Positions 9,856 to 19,060 of a stretch of DNA of 64,000 bases are shown one piece after another; the first letter of the stretch is position 1; each line of letters opens with the position of its first letter. Where the stretch lies: positions 186,001-250,000 of the forward strand of contig CAVOWK010000012.1 of the NCBI GenBank assembly GCA_963700045.1, written 5' to 3'. The notes beneath the pieces are model-generated. The model made no database searches. It had not been told where the DNA came from and worked only from the letters and a program-made list of their open reading frames with translations. Source of the stretch: RPQJ01 sp963700045 (GTDB taxonomy: Bacteria; Pseudomonadota; Gammaproteobacteria; Steroidobacterales; Steroidobacteraceae). Made by a program: the position numbers and the translations under genes.

Positions 9856-10894
9856 ATGAGCGTCGAAGTCTACGATTTCCGCAGCGACAACGTCGGTGGC
9901 GTCGCGCCCGAGCTGCTCGAGGCCGTGGTAGGCGGCAAACCACGGCACGGCGGCCCCGTATGGCGACGACGACTTCACGCACGCGATGACCGCCCGGTTC
10001 CGCCGCGCGTTCGAGCACGACGGGCTGGTGGCGTTCCCGCTGGCGACCGGCACGGGCGCGAATGCCGTCGCGCTGGCCGGATTGGCGAATCCGTACGGCG
10101 CGATCTACTGCCACGAGACGGCGCACATCAACGTGTACGAGTGCGGCGCTCCTGAATTTTTCACCGGCGCGAAACTCGTCGGACTGGCCGGCGACGGCTA
10201 CAAGCTGCAGGCTGCGACACTCGATGCCGCGCTCGCGCTGGCGGGCCGCGGCGACTCGACGCGCGTACAGCCATTCGCGCTCAACCTGACGCAACCGACG
10301 GATTTCGGCACGCTGTATTCGCTCGACGAGCTGCGGAGCCTGAGCGAGGTCGCGCATCGCCACGGACTGCTGGTGCATCTCGACGGCGCGCGCTTCGCCA
10401 ACGCCATCGCCGCAGTCGGGTGCAGTCCAGCCGAGATGACGTGGCGCGTCGGCATCGACGTCGTGTCGTTCGGGGCGACCAAGAATGGCGCGATGAATGC
10501 CGAGGCCGTGCTCGTGTTCGATTCCGCAGTGGCTGCACGGCTGCCGTTCCTGATGAAGCGCGGCGGCCAGGTCGTGTCGAAGGCGCGCTTCCTGTCTGCC
10601 CAGCTGGATCGTTACCTCGCCGACGACCGCTGGCTCGAACGAGCGCGCCGGTCCAATGCCAACGCGGCACGGCTCGCCCGGCGCTTGCTGGCCATCCGGG
10701 GCGTCGAACTCAGCGGCAAGGTCGAGATCAACATGCTGTTTGCGCGGCTGCCCGAGGCGGCTGTCGCTGCGCTCGATCGCGGCCCGTTCCGGTACTACAA
10801 GCTCGGCCGTGAGCAGCGCTTCGTCTGCCGGCACGATCAGGAACCTGCCGGCATGGAGCTGCTCGTCACCACCGTCGAACGGGCGCTCGCATGA
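9856..10894 (+). pseudogene. ltaE: Low-specificity L-threonine aldolase, frameshifted
   Basis: PLP enzyme of the beta-eliminating lyase family that cleaves L-threonine to glycine and acetaldehyde. Residues up to ELLEAVV (9856-9930) are in one frame and the rest, from AANHGTAAPYGDDDF, in the next; removing one G at 9931-9932 restores a continuous protein of about 345 residues. The rest looks intact: HETAHINVYECGAPEF, HLDGARFANA, and the PLP lysine region SFGATKNGAMNAEAV. So this is either a recent mutation or a base-calling error. The TGA overlaps the ATG of the secretin-type gene at 10891. Confidence 0.8.
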
Positions 10895-11754
10895 GATGCG
10901 TGGTGCATTCTGCGGTCATCGCGCGGGCACTGTGTGCCGGCCTGCTGGTCGCGGTACTGTCCACCGCACCTGGCGTGCGGGCGGAGTCGCTCGAGTCGAT
11001 CCCGCTGCATTACCGCACTGCGGAAGAGCTGCTGCCGATCCTGCAACCGCTCTTGCCGCAGGGTGCGGCCATCACCGGCACCGGCAACGTGCTGTTCGTG
11101 CGTGCGGATGCGGCGACGCTCGGGCAACTGCGTGCAGCCGTCGCGAATCTCGACCGTGCACCGCGCCAGCTGCTGATCACGGTCGGCCAGTCCACGGGTG
11201 CGCAGGGTGGCGGTACTTCGGTGCGCGGCTCCGGCACGATCGGGTCGGGCAACGTGCAGGTTGGCGTCAATCAGCCACCCGCACCCAGCGCCGGGGGACG
11301 GGTCGTCGTCCGCAACAGCACCGAGGGCGACGCCGTAAGCAACGTGTCGAGCGTGCGCGCGCTTGAAGGCTATGAGACCTACGTGTCATTCGGGCAATCG
11401 CACCCGTTCACGTCCACGACGGTCACGGGCGGGGTGCACTATCCGGCGATCATCTCGCAGTCGACCGGCTTCCGCGACGTGCAGACCGGCTTTTACGCGA
11501 CGCCGCGCGTCAGCGGTGACCGCGTGACGCTCGAGATCTCGCCGCACCAGCAGCGCTCGACAGGTGATGCTTATGGCGCGCCGGTGACCACTGGCGGCAT
11601 TGCCACGACCGTGAGTGGAAAACTCGGCGAATGGATGCAGATCGGCGGTTCCGCCGATAGTTTCGACGGCTCCAGTAAAGGAGTCGTCACCTGGGGAACA
11701 CGTTCCAAATTGACGCAGTACTCGGCATGGGTCAAGGTGGAGGAGGTCCGCTGA
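10891..11754 (+). CDS. Secreted secretin-type short-domain protein
   Basis: 287 residues with a signal peptide (cut near VRAES). Residues about 34-95 resemble the short N-terminal ring-building domain of type II/III secretins (IPLHYRTAEELLPILQPLL ... GNVLFVRADAATLGQL). A low-complexity Gly/Ser segment follows, then a beta-rich part (VSFGQSHPF, GFYATPRVSGDRVTLEIS, GEWMQIGGS) that recalls the strand pattern of the secretin barrel domain but is too short for a full secretin. It may be a NolW/TcpQ-like accessory. Starts inside the stop of ltaE (ATGA overlap), so translationally coupled. Confidence 0.65.
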   Translation: MRCVVHSAVIARALCAGLLVAVLSTAPGVRAESLESIPLHYRTAEELLPILQPLLPQGAAITGTGNVLFVRADAATLGQLRAAVANLDRAPRQLLITVGQSTGAQGGGTSVRGSGTIGSGNVQVGVNQPPAPSAGGRVVVRNSTEGDAVSNVSSVRALEGYETYVSFGQSHPFTSTTVTGGVHYPAIISQSTGFRDVQTGFYATPRVSGDRVTLEISPHQQRSTGDAYGAPVTTGGIATTVSGKLGEWMQIGGSADSFDGSSKGVVTWGTRSKLTQYSAWVKVEEVR

Positions 11755-11789
11755 CAGCCCGCAGCAGCTGCGGGCAAGACAGGACACCC

Positions 11790-12740
11790 ATGGCTACCGA
11801 ACCGAACTGCAGAATGCCATTGCAGGGCCTGACGATCGCGGTCGTGGGCGCGGGCCGCATCGGCTCGGAACTCATCCGCAATCTCGGCCTGATGGGCATT
11901 GGCCGCACCGACGTGTTTGAGCTGGAGCCTCGCGTCGCCGACCCGCTGCGCAGCCGCTACACCGTGTACGACGGCGATTTCTGGGACACGCTCACGCTGG
12001 CCCGCCTGCAGGGTTACGACTTTGCGGTCTGCACCGTCGACAGCCCCATTGCACGCCAGCGCATGAACCAGAAGTGTGTCGTGGCGAACGCCAACATGGT
12101 TCTGGCGTGGACGGAAGGCACGCTTGCCATAGTAGGTGCCTACCCTTTCGCGGCACAGCCGGACTCCGCCTGCTTCGAATGCGATTCCGCGCGCGCAGCC
12201 ATTCCGATGCCGATCGCCGCGCTCAGGCTGACGGTGGAGGAAACCCCGGCCGCGGCGGGGCCGGCCACACGCATCGCGACGGCGAGTGTCGCGGGAGCAT
12301 TGGCCGCCGCCCTGATCGCACGCATCGCGGCAGGTGCACACGGCTCGGTAGCGCGCCGCGCCACGCTCGACGCAACGCTGGGCCAGGGTGCCTCGCTTGA
12401 AATCCGACGCGACCCGCGCTGCCGGCGCTGCGGGTCGTTGCAGCGACCGGTGCCGATCGTCCAGACGCGCAACCGTTGGCAGGCCTCCGCATCGGTGGCG
12501 CATTTGTGCCCCGAGATGCTGAACCAGCGGCTGCGGCTCAGCGACGAAATCGAAGGCCTGCCGGCGGAATCCTGCTGCGTGCACGAGCTGACTGCACGCT
12601 TTCACGGCGGCCCGATCCCGGCCAAGTTCGCGTTGGCGGAAGTCGGCGGCCGGACTGTCTGCCTCGACTTCGAAGAGCGCGAAGCGGGCCCGGCGCCCGC
12701 CGTGTCACGAGCGGCGGCCGGTCATCAGCCCGGCAACTGA
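11790..12740 (+). CDS. Divergent E1-like (ThiF/MoeB/HesA) protein
   Basis: 316 residues with an N-terminal Rossmann motif VVGAGRIGSELIRNLG (GxGxxG at 20-25) and two CxxC pairs (C128/C131 in ACFECD and C211/C214 in DPRCRRCGS) placed like the zinc site of MoeB/ThiF. Family members adenylate ubiquitin-like sulfur carriers. Here the usual DxDxVexSN ATP segment reads FELEPRVADPLRSRY, so ATP chemistry may be altered or lost. No sulfur-carrier, ThiS/MoaD or JAB-protease gene is adjacent. AGGA precedes the ATG at 11790. It follows the secretin-type gene by 35 bases and may share its transcript. Confidence 0.7.
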   Translation: MATEPNCRMPLQGLTIAVVGAGRIGSELIRNLGLMGIGRTDVFELEPRVADPLRSRYTVYDGDFWDTLTLARLQGYDFAVCTVDSPIARQRMNQKCVVANANMVLAWTEGTLAIVGAYPFAAQPDSACFECDSARAAIPMPIAALRLTVEETPAAAGPATRIATASVAGALAAALIARIAAGAHGSVARRATLDATLGQGASLEIRRDPRCRRCGSLQRPVPIVQTRNRWQASASVAHLCPEMLNQRLRLSDEIEGLPAESCCVHELTARFHGGPIPAKFALAEVGGRTVCLDFEEREAGPAPAVSRAAAGHQPGN

Positions 12741-12743
12741 CTG

Positions 12744-13283
12744 TCAGGGCTGGGTGGGCGGTGGTGTTGCAGGCGCTGCCGTCGCTGCAGGCGCGGGCGC
12801 AGCCGCGGGTTCGACGCTGAGCCCCGAGGACGGCCTGACCGGTTCAGGCACGTTGATGATCTCGAAGCGGTCGGCAAAATAATCGGTTTCGCCGAAGCAC
12901 GTGGTGGGCAACCCACGATGCTCCTGGTAGTGGATTCGCACCTGCTGGCCAACGGCCTTGTGCAATTGCTCGGCCACGACCGGGTCGCGCACGCTGAAAC
13001 TCCAGATCTGCGGCGCCACGCCGCCCACGATGTATTGCGCCAGTTCGCCTTCGTACGTCTTGCAGATCCAGCCGCGCTTGGAGAATTTCTGCAGCACTCC
13101 GGCGCGTTCGCCTTCGGAGTAACTCCACCACAGCATGAACATGGTGTAGAGCCCGATCAGGATCAGCGCGCCGATCAGGCTGCCCCAGAAGAACGACCTG
13201 AAACTGCGACGCGGCGGTCTGGGCGGTGGCGTGGCTGCCGGACTCGTCGTCGATTGGCTGGCAGCGGCAGGCGTTTCGGCCAT
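12744..13283 (-). CDS. Membrane-anchored hypothetical protein
   Basis: 179 residues: a Pro/Ala-rich cytoplasmic N-terminus, one transmembrane helix at about 33-52 (FFWGSLIGALILIGLYTMFM), then a globular part with two Cys (WICKTYEGEL and TTCFGETDYF) that could form a disulfide outside the membrane, and a Pro/Ala-rich tail. AGGGGA precedes the ATG at 13283. It lies 17 bases after the alpha/beta hydrolase gene, so likely cotranscribed with it. Stop is only 3 bases from the convergent ThiF-like gene. Family not recognised. Confidence 0.7.
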   Translation of the reverse strand: MAETPAAASQSTTSPAATPPPRPPRRSFRSFFWGSLIGALILIGLYTMFMLWWSYSEGERAGVLQKFSKRGWICKTYEGELAQYIVGGVAPQIWSFSVRDPVVAEQLHKAVGQQVRIHYQEHRGLPTTCFGETDYFADRFEIINVPEPVRPSSGLSVEPAAAPAPAATAAPATPPPTQP

Positions 13284-13300
13284 GGTCGGATCCCCTGTGA

Positions 13301-14776
13301 TCATTGGTTGTGAGGCGCGGTCGCCATGAAGGACTCGATACGTTCGACGAGGTAGGCATGAAACGGGTTGCTGCGCTGCCGGGTCAGCATCCAGTTCGGG
13401 ACGTTCAGCACGCCGTTTTCGCCGCGGATCTCGATCCTGCCCAATTGCACGTGACGGTTCGTCACTGCCGCGGCGTAACCGTACAGGGGATCGTCGGGCG
13501 GAAACGGCAGTGCCACGTGCGACAGGGAGAACACGTTGCGCGGCCAGGCCAGGTCCAGCGGCCGTTCGGTCGTCGCCTTGCCAAGCGCAGGCGACCGCCG
13601 CTCCTTGACCTGCAGCGTTCCCGCAGACGCGTTCGTGATCAAGGTCAGCGCAAACGGGCGCTGCGTCTGCGCCAGCAACCGGCGCGTGAGAGGCGCCGGA
13701 TCCGCAACCAGCATCGGTTGCACGACCGACAGGCGATTGACGTCGAAAACCACCAGTTCGTGACCGTCGGGCGCGAGCCGGCCGAGCAGCGAATCGATCA
13801 CTGCGGGAACCTGCACGGTCGAATCCACGGTGGAAACGAAGGCGAGGATCGGCGGCATATCGCGCACCGGGCCCTTGCTTGCGATCGCAGCGACGCGCCT
13901 GGTGAGGCGGCTGGTGAGTCTTTGGGTCTCGCCCGCCGCGTTGAAGCTGAACGACTGGTATTTGTACGGGTCGACCTCTGCTTCGATGAGCTGCCACGCG
14001 GCGCGTCCGAAACCCTGCAGGTCCGACAGCCCGGTGCGAATGCGGCCGATGGCAGCGAGCCTGGAGATGCCGATCGCGGGCGAGATCAGCATCAGCCCCG
14101 CAGGTCGCGGCAGTGCGGCGTCAGTCCTCGCGTCGAGCGCATAGCTGACGGCCAGCGCGGCACCGTTGGAGTAACCGATCATGTAGATGGGTTTCGACTC
14201 GCCCAGCGCGGCTCGCAGGTCACGCATCGCGAGCCTGGTCGCCGCCTCGAGATCTTCCACTTCGAACCGCAGCAATCCCGCAGGCGCGATGCCGTGCCCC
14301 GGCAGGCGCAGGCCGACGACGCGATAGCCGCGCGCTGCCAGCGCCAGGCCGATGCTGCGCAGGCTGTACGGGGAGTCCGTCAGGCCGTGCAGCAGCAGTA
14401 CGCCGCCGTTGGCGTCACCCGCCGGCTGCAGGACGAAAGTGCGATTCCAGTTGAACGCCCAGACGTTCGGGTCGCTTAGACTGCCCGGATTGAACCGGTT
14501 GAAAGGCAACCGGTCGGCAGCAGTGAGGTGCTTCCTGATGTCAGTCCGGACTTGGTCCAGAAGCCGCTGCTCGCGTTCACGGTATTGCGCGAGCGTCGTG
14601 ACCCGGCCATCGGCGTAGTCGGCAGCGGTGAATTCGGCCTCGAGACGCACGCGGTGCCAGGGCTTCAGCTCGGGCCCGGCCCAGAGGAAATGCAGGTAGA
14701 ACCCGAGGCCGACGAGCAGCAATGCCGTCAGCAACGAGCCCACCGTTCGGCCCAGCCAGCTCAGCGCTCCGCGCAC
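13301..14776 (-). CDS. Membrane-anchored alpha/beta hydrolase
   Basis: 491 residues with an N-terminal transmembrane anchor (about 12-33) and an alpha/beta-hydrolase domain: VLLLHGLTDSPYSL (oxyanion segment), VVGLRLPGHG, and the nucleophile elbow GYSNG (Ser). Probably a lipase/esterase acting at the inner membrane; substrate unknown. The GTG start at 14776 is preceded by GGGGGAG at 6 bases, so I keep it. It heads a two-gene unit with the membrane protein at 12744-13283. Confidence 0.8.
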   Translation of the reverse strand: MRGALSWLGRTVGSLLTALLLVGLGFYLHFLWAGPELKPWHRVRLEAEFTAADYADGRVTTLAQYREREQRLLDQVRTDIRKHLTAADRLPFNRFNPGSLSDPNVWAFNWNRTFVLQPAGDANGGVLLLHGLTDSPYSLRSIGLALAARGYRVVGLRLPGHGIAPAGLLRFEVEDLEAATRLAMRDLRAALGESKPIYMIGYSNGAALAVSYALDARTDAALPRPAGLMLISPAIGISRLAAIGRIRTGLSDLQGFGRAAWQLIEAEVDPYKYQSFSFNAAGETQRLTSRLTRRVAAIASKGPVRDMPPILAFVSTVDSTVQVPAVIDSLLGRLAPDGHELVVFDVNRLSVVQPMLVADPAPLTRRLLAQTQRPFALTLITNASAGTLQVKERRSPALGKATTERPLDLAWPRNVFSLSHVALPFPPDDPLYGYAAAVTNRHVQLGRIEIRGENGVLNVPNWMLTRQRSNPFHAYLVERIESFMATAPHNQ

Positions 14777-14926
14777 GATCTGCTCCCCCTGCGTTCCCGG
14801 AACCGGTCCAGCGAATCATAGTCGGTTTGTCGCGCCTCTCGTAAAACCCGAATGGTCGCGGCCCGCAATCGGCGCGAGCATTCAGTTCGATTACCAGGTC
14901 GCCCGCGTGGGCGCGACGAACGGGAG

Positions 14927-15841
14927 ATGCAACGAGTCACTGCAGCAGAGGCCAGGACCGCGGCCACTACCGCGGCTTTGTCCGTATCCGGTTCGCATGC
15001 GCTCGATTTTGCCGATCGCCTGCGTGAAGCTGCGGATCTGTTGCACGCGCAGGGAGCCAACCCCTATCGAGTCGCCGCGTATCGCAAGGCTGCCGACACG
15101 ATCGGCCGCTTGCCTGCCGACCAAATCGTGGGGCTCGTCGACCGCGAAGGGGTGGCGGGTCTCGACCGCCTGCCGCACGTCGGGCGAGGCATCGCGACAG
15201 CGATCATCGAAATGGTCCGCACCGGACACTGGTCGCAGCTCGAACGGTTGCGCGGAACCGCGGATCCCGTCGCGTTGTTCACGGTGGTGCCGGGACTCGG
15301 CCATCGCCTCGCCGAGCGCATTCACGAAGAACTGCACCTCGATACGCTCGAAGGACTCGAACTGGCAGCGCACGACGGCAGGCTCGAGAACGTGCCGGGT
15401 GTCGGCCCGCGCCGCGCCGCAGCGATCCGCGCCAACCTGCACGCCATGCTGGTGCGTGGTCGTGACGTCGGCATGGCGCCGCCGGCCGCCCAGGGTCCCG
15501 TGCCCGCGGTCGGAGCGTTGCTGGCGATCGATCGCCAATACCGCGAGCAGGCGACCGCCGGCACGCTGCCGACAATCGCACCGATTCGCTTCAACCCGGC
15601 GCAGGAAGCGTGGCTGCCCGTGCTGCACGCCGAGCGCGACGGGTGGCAGTTCACCGCGCTCTATTCCAACACGGCCCAGGCGCATCAACTGAAACGCACC
15701 CGGGACTGGGTGCGGATCTTCCACTACGACTCGGAGAACTCCGAGGGCCAGCACACCGTCGTCACCGAGACGCACGGACCGCTCGCTGGCAGGCGCGTCG
15801 TGCGCGGTCGCGAGGCCGAGTGCCGCGCGTACTACGCCTGA
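14927..15841 (+). CDS. Helix-hairpin-helix protein resembling the PolX N-terminus
   Basis: About 304 residues. The first about 170 match the DNA-binding part of family X polymerases: FADRLREAADLLHAQGANPYRVAAYRKAAD (8-kDa-like domain, written here only as landmarks), then HhH motifs LPHVGRGIATAI, VPGLGHRLAERIHEEL and VPGVGPRRAAAI. The polymerase palm and the PHP nuclease domain are absent. The C-terminal about 130 residues form another conserved-looking domain (WVRIFHYDSENSEGQHTVVTE) I cannot name. Likely a DNA-structure-binding or repair protein. The start is uncertain: ATG 14852 is also open and neither has a well-spaced ribosome site. Confidence 0.7.
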   Translation: MQRVTAAEARTAATTAALSVSGSHALDFADRLREAADLLHAQGANPYRVAAYRKAADTIGRLPADQIVGLVDREGVAGLDRLPHVGRGIATAIIEMVRTGHWSQLERLRGTADPVALFTVVPGLGHRLAERIHEELHLDTLEGLELAAHDGRLENVPGVGPRRAAAIRANLHAMLVRGRDVGMAPPAAQGPVPAVGALLAIDRQYREQATAGTLPTIAPIRFNPAQEAWLPVLHAERDGWQFTALYSNTAQAHQLKRTRDWVRIFHYDSENSEGQHTVVTETHGPLAGRRVVRGREAECRAYYA

Positions 15842-15854
15842 GGCAACCAAGCCT

Positions 15855-16418
15855 TCAACGAGGTGAGGACTCGAGGTGCGGACCTGCGCCGGGTCCGTCC
15901 GGAAACAAGCGCCCGGCGCCTGCGAAGCGCTCGCGATAGTACGGATCGTCGAGGCTCGCCTCGCTCACGTTCCTGCCCGTCTGTGGCGCGTGCACGAAGC
16001 GTCGCTGGCCCGTGTAGATGCCGACGTGCGTCACCTCGCGACTGCCCGGAACCAGCCGGAAAAAGACCAGATCGCCCGCGCGCAGCGATTCAGGGTCGAC
16101 CTTGCGCGCAGCAGCGAATTGCGCGGCGGCCGTGCGTGGCACGCTGATGCCCTCGCGTGAGTGCGCGTAACTGACCAGGCCGCTGCAGTCGAAGCCGCGA
16201 GCGGGATCGGTGCCACCGTAACGATACGGCGCGCCCACCTGGGCAAGCGCCTGCTGTGCGATCACGGCTCCCATACCCTGCTGCGACGCGGTCGATTGCT
16301 CGCTGGCCGCAGGTTCGGACGGCACGCCCGGGCGGAACGGGGTACACCCGCTCGCCAGCAGCGCCAGCACTGCAAGTGCTTGCTGCAGCGAGCGATGGAT
16401 TTGGCAATCCTGGCTCAC
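15855..16418 (-). CDS. NlpC/P60 family cell-wall hydrolase lipoprotein
   Basis: 187 residues: lipoprotein leader with LLASGC box, short linker, and an NlpC/P60 cysteine peptidase domain with catalytic Cys in FDCSGLVSYAHS, His in VTHVGIYTG, and third residue His in RRFVHAPQTG. Such enzymes cut gamma-D-Glu-diaminopimelate bonds in peptidoglycan peptides. YRYGGTDPARG is the usual entry motif. It starts 9 bases after the hrpB stop and is codirectional with it, so probably cotranscribed. Confidence 0.9.
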   Translation of the reverse strand: MSQDCQIHRSLQQALAVLALLASGCTPFRPGVPSEPAASEQSTASQQGMGAVIAQQALAQVGAPYRYGGTDPARGFDCSGLVSYAHSREGISVPRTAAAQFAAARKVDPESLRAGDLVFFRLVPGSREVTHVGIYTGQRRFVHAPQTGRNVSEASLDDPYYRERFAGAGRLFPDGPGAGPHLESSPR

Positions 16419-16427
16419 CGGGTGTGC

Positions 16428-18995
16428 TCACTCACCGGCAGGCCTGACCTTGCGTGTGGGTGTCGCCGCGTAAGGATCGTCGGGCCAGTAGTGCCTGGGA
16501 TAGCGACCCTTCAACTCCTTCTTCACTTCGACATAGCCCCGGGCCCAGAAACTCGCGAGATCGCGGGTGACCTGCACCGGACGCCGCGCCGGCGACAGCA
16601 GTTCGAGCGTAACCGGCACGCGACCACCCGCAAGCCGTGGTGATTCCATCCAGCCGAACACCTCCTGCAAGCGGACGGCCAGGGCGGGCACCGCGCCGGA
16701 GTAGTCCACGGCGATCCGTGAGCCGCTGGGCACGGTCAGGTGCGTGGGCGCCCATTCGTCGAGCCGGCGCTGCGCATTCCAGTCGAGCAGGCCGTGCAGC
16801 GCGCCGCGCAGGTCGACACGGGCAAGGTGCTCGCGGCGCGTCACGCCAGCGAGCCACGGTGCAAGCCAGTCTTCGAGCGTCGCAAGCAACGTGGCGTCCG
16901 ACACGTCGGGCCATTCGGCGGCCTGTTCCGGCGTCGTCGCGCTGTTGCGTACCAGAGTGACCCGCGCCCGCCATTGCTGCAGATCCTTGGTCCACGGTAA
17001 GCAGTCGAGCCCCAGTTCACGAATGCCCGCGAGCATCGCGGTACGCGTATCGGCTTCGACTCCGCCGCGCAATGGCCGTTCTTCGAGCACCAGCGCACCC
17101 AGGCGTTGCACCCGACGCGCAATGACGGCGCTCGTCCGGGCATCCCAGGCCACTTCGTCCTGCTCCGTGACGAGCGCGCCGAAATGCTGTTCGAGCAGCG
17201 CGCGCTCGAGCGGCGCCGCGAGATACAGCTTTGCTTCGCGCTCGCCGGCATCGATCTCGGCGGCCACGATGAATTCACTGCGTGCCAGCGCCGAAGGGCC
17301 CGGCAGCGCAGCGCCGCGACCCTGGCTCAGCAGGTAACGGCCGCCCTCGCCGCCCCGCGCCATGCCGATGCGGTCGGGGTAGGCGAATGCCAGCAGCAAT
17401 CCAACGGCCTGGTCACGCGCGACCTGCGGCTGGATGGGCGCACGCGCCGAGTCGTCGCGGCTGATGCGCCGGGCAAACAGTTCACTGGAACGTCGCACCT
17501 GCTGCAACGCCCGACCATCGACTGCGAAGCCCGCGGGTGCCGGAGCGCCGCGCAAGACGTCCACTCGATGACGCAGGTCCGGGTCGCGCTGCATGCCCTG
17601 CGCACGCAGCAGATCGCGCTCGCTGACCAGCCCGGCAATGTCGCAGGCGAGATCGGCCAGGCCCAGCGCTGCACCGCGTTCGATCATGTGGGCCAGCCGC
17701 GGGTGCGTGCCGAGACTCGCCATGCGGCGTCCGCTGGGCGTCGCCTGGCCGCGCTCGTCGATCGCTTCGAGTCGCTGCAGCAACTCTCTTGCCTGGGTCA
17801 GCGCCGCGAGCGGCGGTGGATCGAGCCAGGCCAGGGACCACGGATCGCTCGCACCCCAGCAGGCGAGTTCGAGCGCGAGTGGCGCGAGATCGGCCTCGAG
17901 GATTTCCGGAACGGCCTGTGCCGACAGCGAGGCGTGCGCGGTTTCTGACCACAGCCTGTAACAGATGCCTGGCGCGGTGCGCCCTGCTCGACCGCGGCGC
18001 TGGTCGGCCGAGGCGCGGGAAATCGACACGGTCTCGAGGCGACTCATGCCGCTGCCGGGATCGAAGCGCTGCCGTCGCTCGAGGCCTGCATCGACGACGA
18101 CGCGCACACCAGCGATGGTGAGGCTCGTTTCGGCCAGGTTCGTGGCGACCACGACTTTGCGGCGCCCTGCGGGTGCAGGACGCAGCGCCGCATCCTGGGC
18201 CGCGGCGTCGAGATCGCCATACAGCGGCAGGACCAGCAGCGAAGGATCGCCCGCTCCGGCAGCGATGGCATCACAGCACCGGCGGATTTCCGCGGCGCCC
18301 GGCAGGAAGACCAGCACGTCGCCCGGATCGGACTCCAGCGCATGCAGGACGACGCGAGCAGCGCGCTGTTCGATGGGTTCGGGCCAGCGGTTGACGCCGG
18401 CCGGCACCGCGGCCGCGTACTTCGTGGCGACGTCGAAGGCGCGTCCCTCGGACCGCACGGAACCTGCATCGTCGAGCACCGCCGCCACCGCAGCGCCGTC
18501 CAGCGTCGCCGACATGACCAGCACGCGCAGGTCGTCGCGCAGATGGCGCTGCGCATCGAGTGCCAGCGCAAGGCCGAGGTCCGACTGCAGGTTGCGCTCG
18601 TGGAACTCGTCGAAGATCACGCAGCCGACGTCCTCGAGCGCAGGATCGCTCTGCAGTCGGCGCGCCAGGATGCCCTCGGTCACTACCTCGATGCGCGTCG
18701 CAGCGCTGACGCGGGTTTCGAGCCGGGTGCGGTAGCCCACGAGCTGCCCAGGCTCCGAGCCCGCAAGCTGCGACAGTCTTCGTGCCACGGCGCGCGCCGC
18801 GATCCGGCGCGGCTGCAACATGACGATGCGCTTGTCCGCGCCGAGCCAGGGCTCGTCCAGCAGCGCGAGCGGAACCACGGTGCTCTTGCCCGCACCCGGC
18901 GGTGCCTCGAGCACCGCATTGCGATGCGCCCGCAGGGCCGATCGCAATGCGGGCAGCGCGTCGAGGATCGGGGTGGCGGGCAGCGAAAAGCGCAA
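16428..18995 (-). CDS. hrpB: ATP-dependent helicase HrpB
   Basis: DExH-box helicase of 855 residues (E. coli protein about 810-820). Seen: P-loop PPGAGKSTVVPLALL, motif II IFDEFHERN, motif III VMSATLDG, motif VI QRRGRAGRTAPG, and the HrpB C-terminal domain ending in ELKGRYPRHYWPDDPYAATPTRKVRP. RNA helicase role is known for the family but the cellular substrate is not settled. The start codon is TTG at 18995 with AGGA about 11 bases upstream. The gene is divergent from the DUF456 gene and followed by the NlpC lipoprotein gene. Confidence 0.95.
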   Translation of the reverse strand: MRFSLPATPILDALPALRSALRAHRNAVLEAPPGAGKSTVVPLALLDEPWLGADKRIVMLQPRRIAARAVARRLSQLAGSEPGQLVGYRTRLETRVSAATRIEVVTEGILARRLQSDPALEDVGCVIFDEFHERNLQSDLGLALALDAQRHLRDDLRVLVMSATLDGAAVAAVLDDAGSVRSEGRAFDVATKYAAAVPAGVNRWPEPIEQRAARVVLHALESDPGDVLVFLPGAAEIRRCCDAIAAGAGDPSLLVLPLYGDLDAAAQDAALRPAPAGRRKVVVATNLAETSLTIAGVRVVVDAGLERRQRFDPGSGMSRLETVSISRASADQRRGRAGRTAPGICYRLWSETAHASLSAQAVPEILEADLAPLALELACWGASDPWSLAWLDPPPLAALTQARELLQRLEAIDERGQATPSGRRMASLGTHPRLAHMIERGAALGLADLACDIAGLVSERDLLRAQGMQRDPDLRHRVDVLRGAPAPAGFAVDGRALQQVRRSSELFARRISRDDSARAPIQPQVARDQAVGLLLAFAYPDRIGMARGGEGGRYLLSQGRGAALPGPSALARSEFIVAAEIDAGEREAKLYLAAPLERALLEQHFGALVTEQDEVAWDARTSAVIARRVQRLGALVLEERPLRGGVEADTRTAMLAGIRELGLDCLPWTKDLQQWRARVTLVRNSATTPEQAAEWPDVSDATLLATLEDWLAPWLAGVTRREHLARVDLRGALHGLLDWNAQRRLDEWAPTHLTVPSGSRIAVDYSGAVPALAVRLQEVFGWMESPRLAGGRVPVTLELLSPARRPVQVTRDLASFWARGYVEVKKELKGRYPRHYWPDDPYAATPTRKVRPAGE

Positions 18996-19060
18996 GCGGT
19001 GGGTGTTCCTGTGACTATCGCGCCGGCAATGTGCATGATTGGCTGATGGAAGGGAACAAC

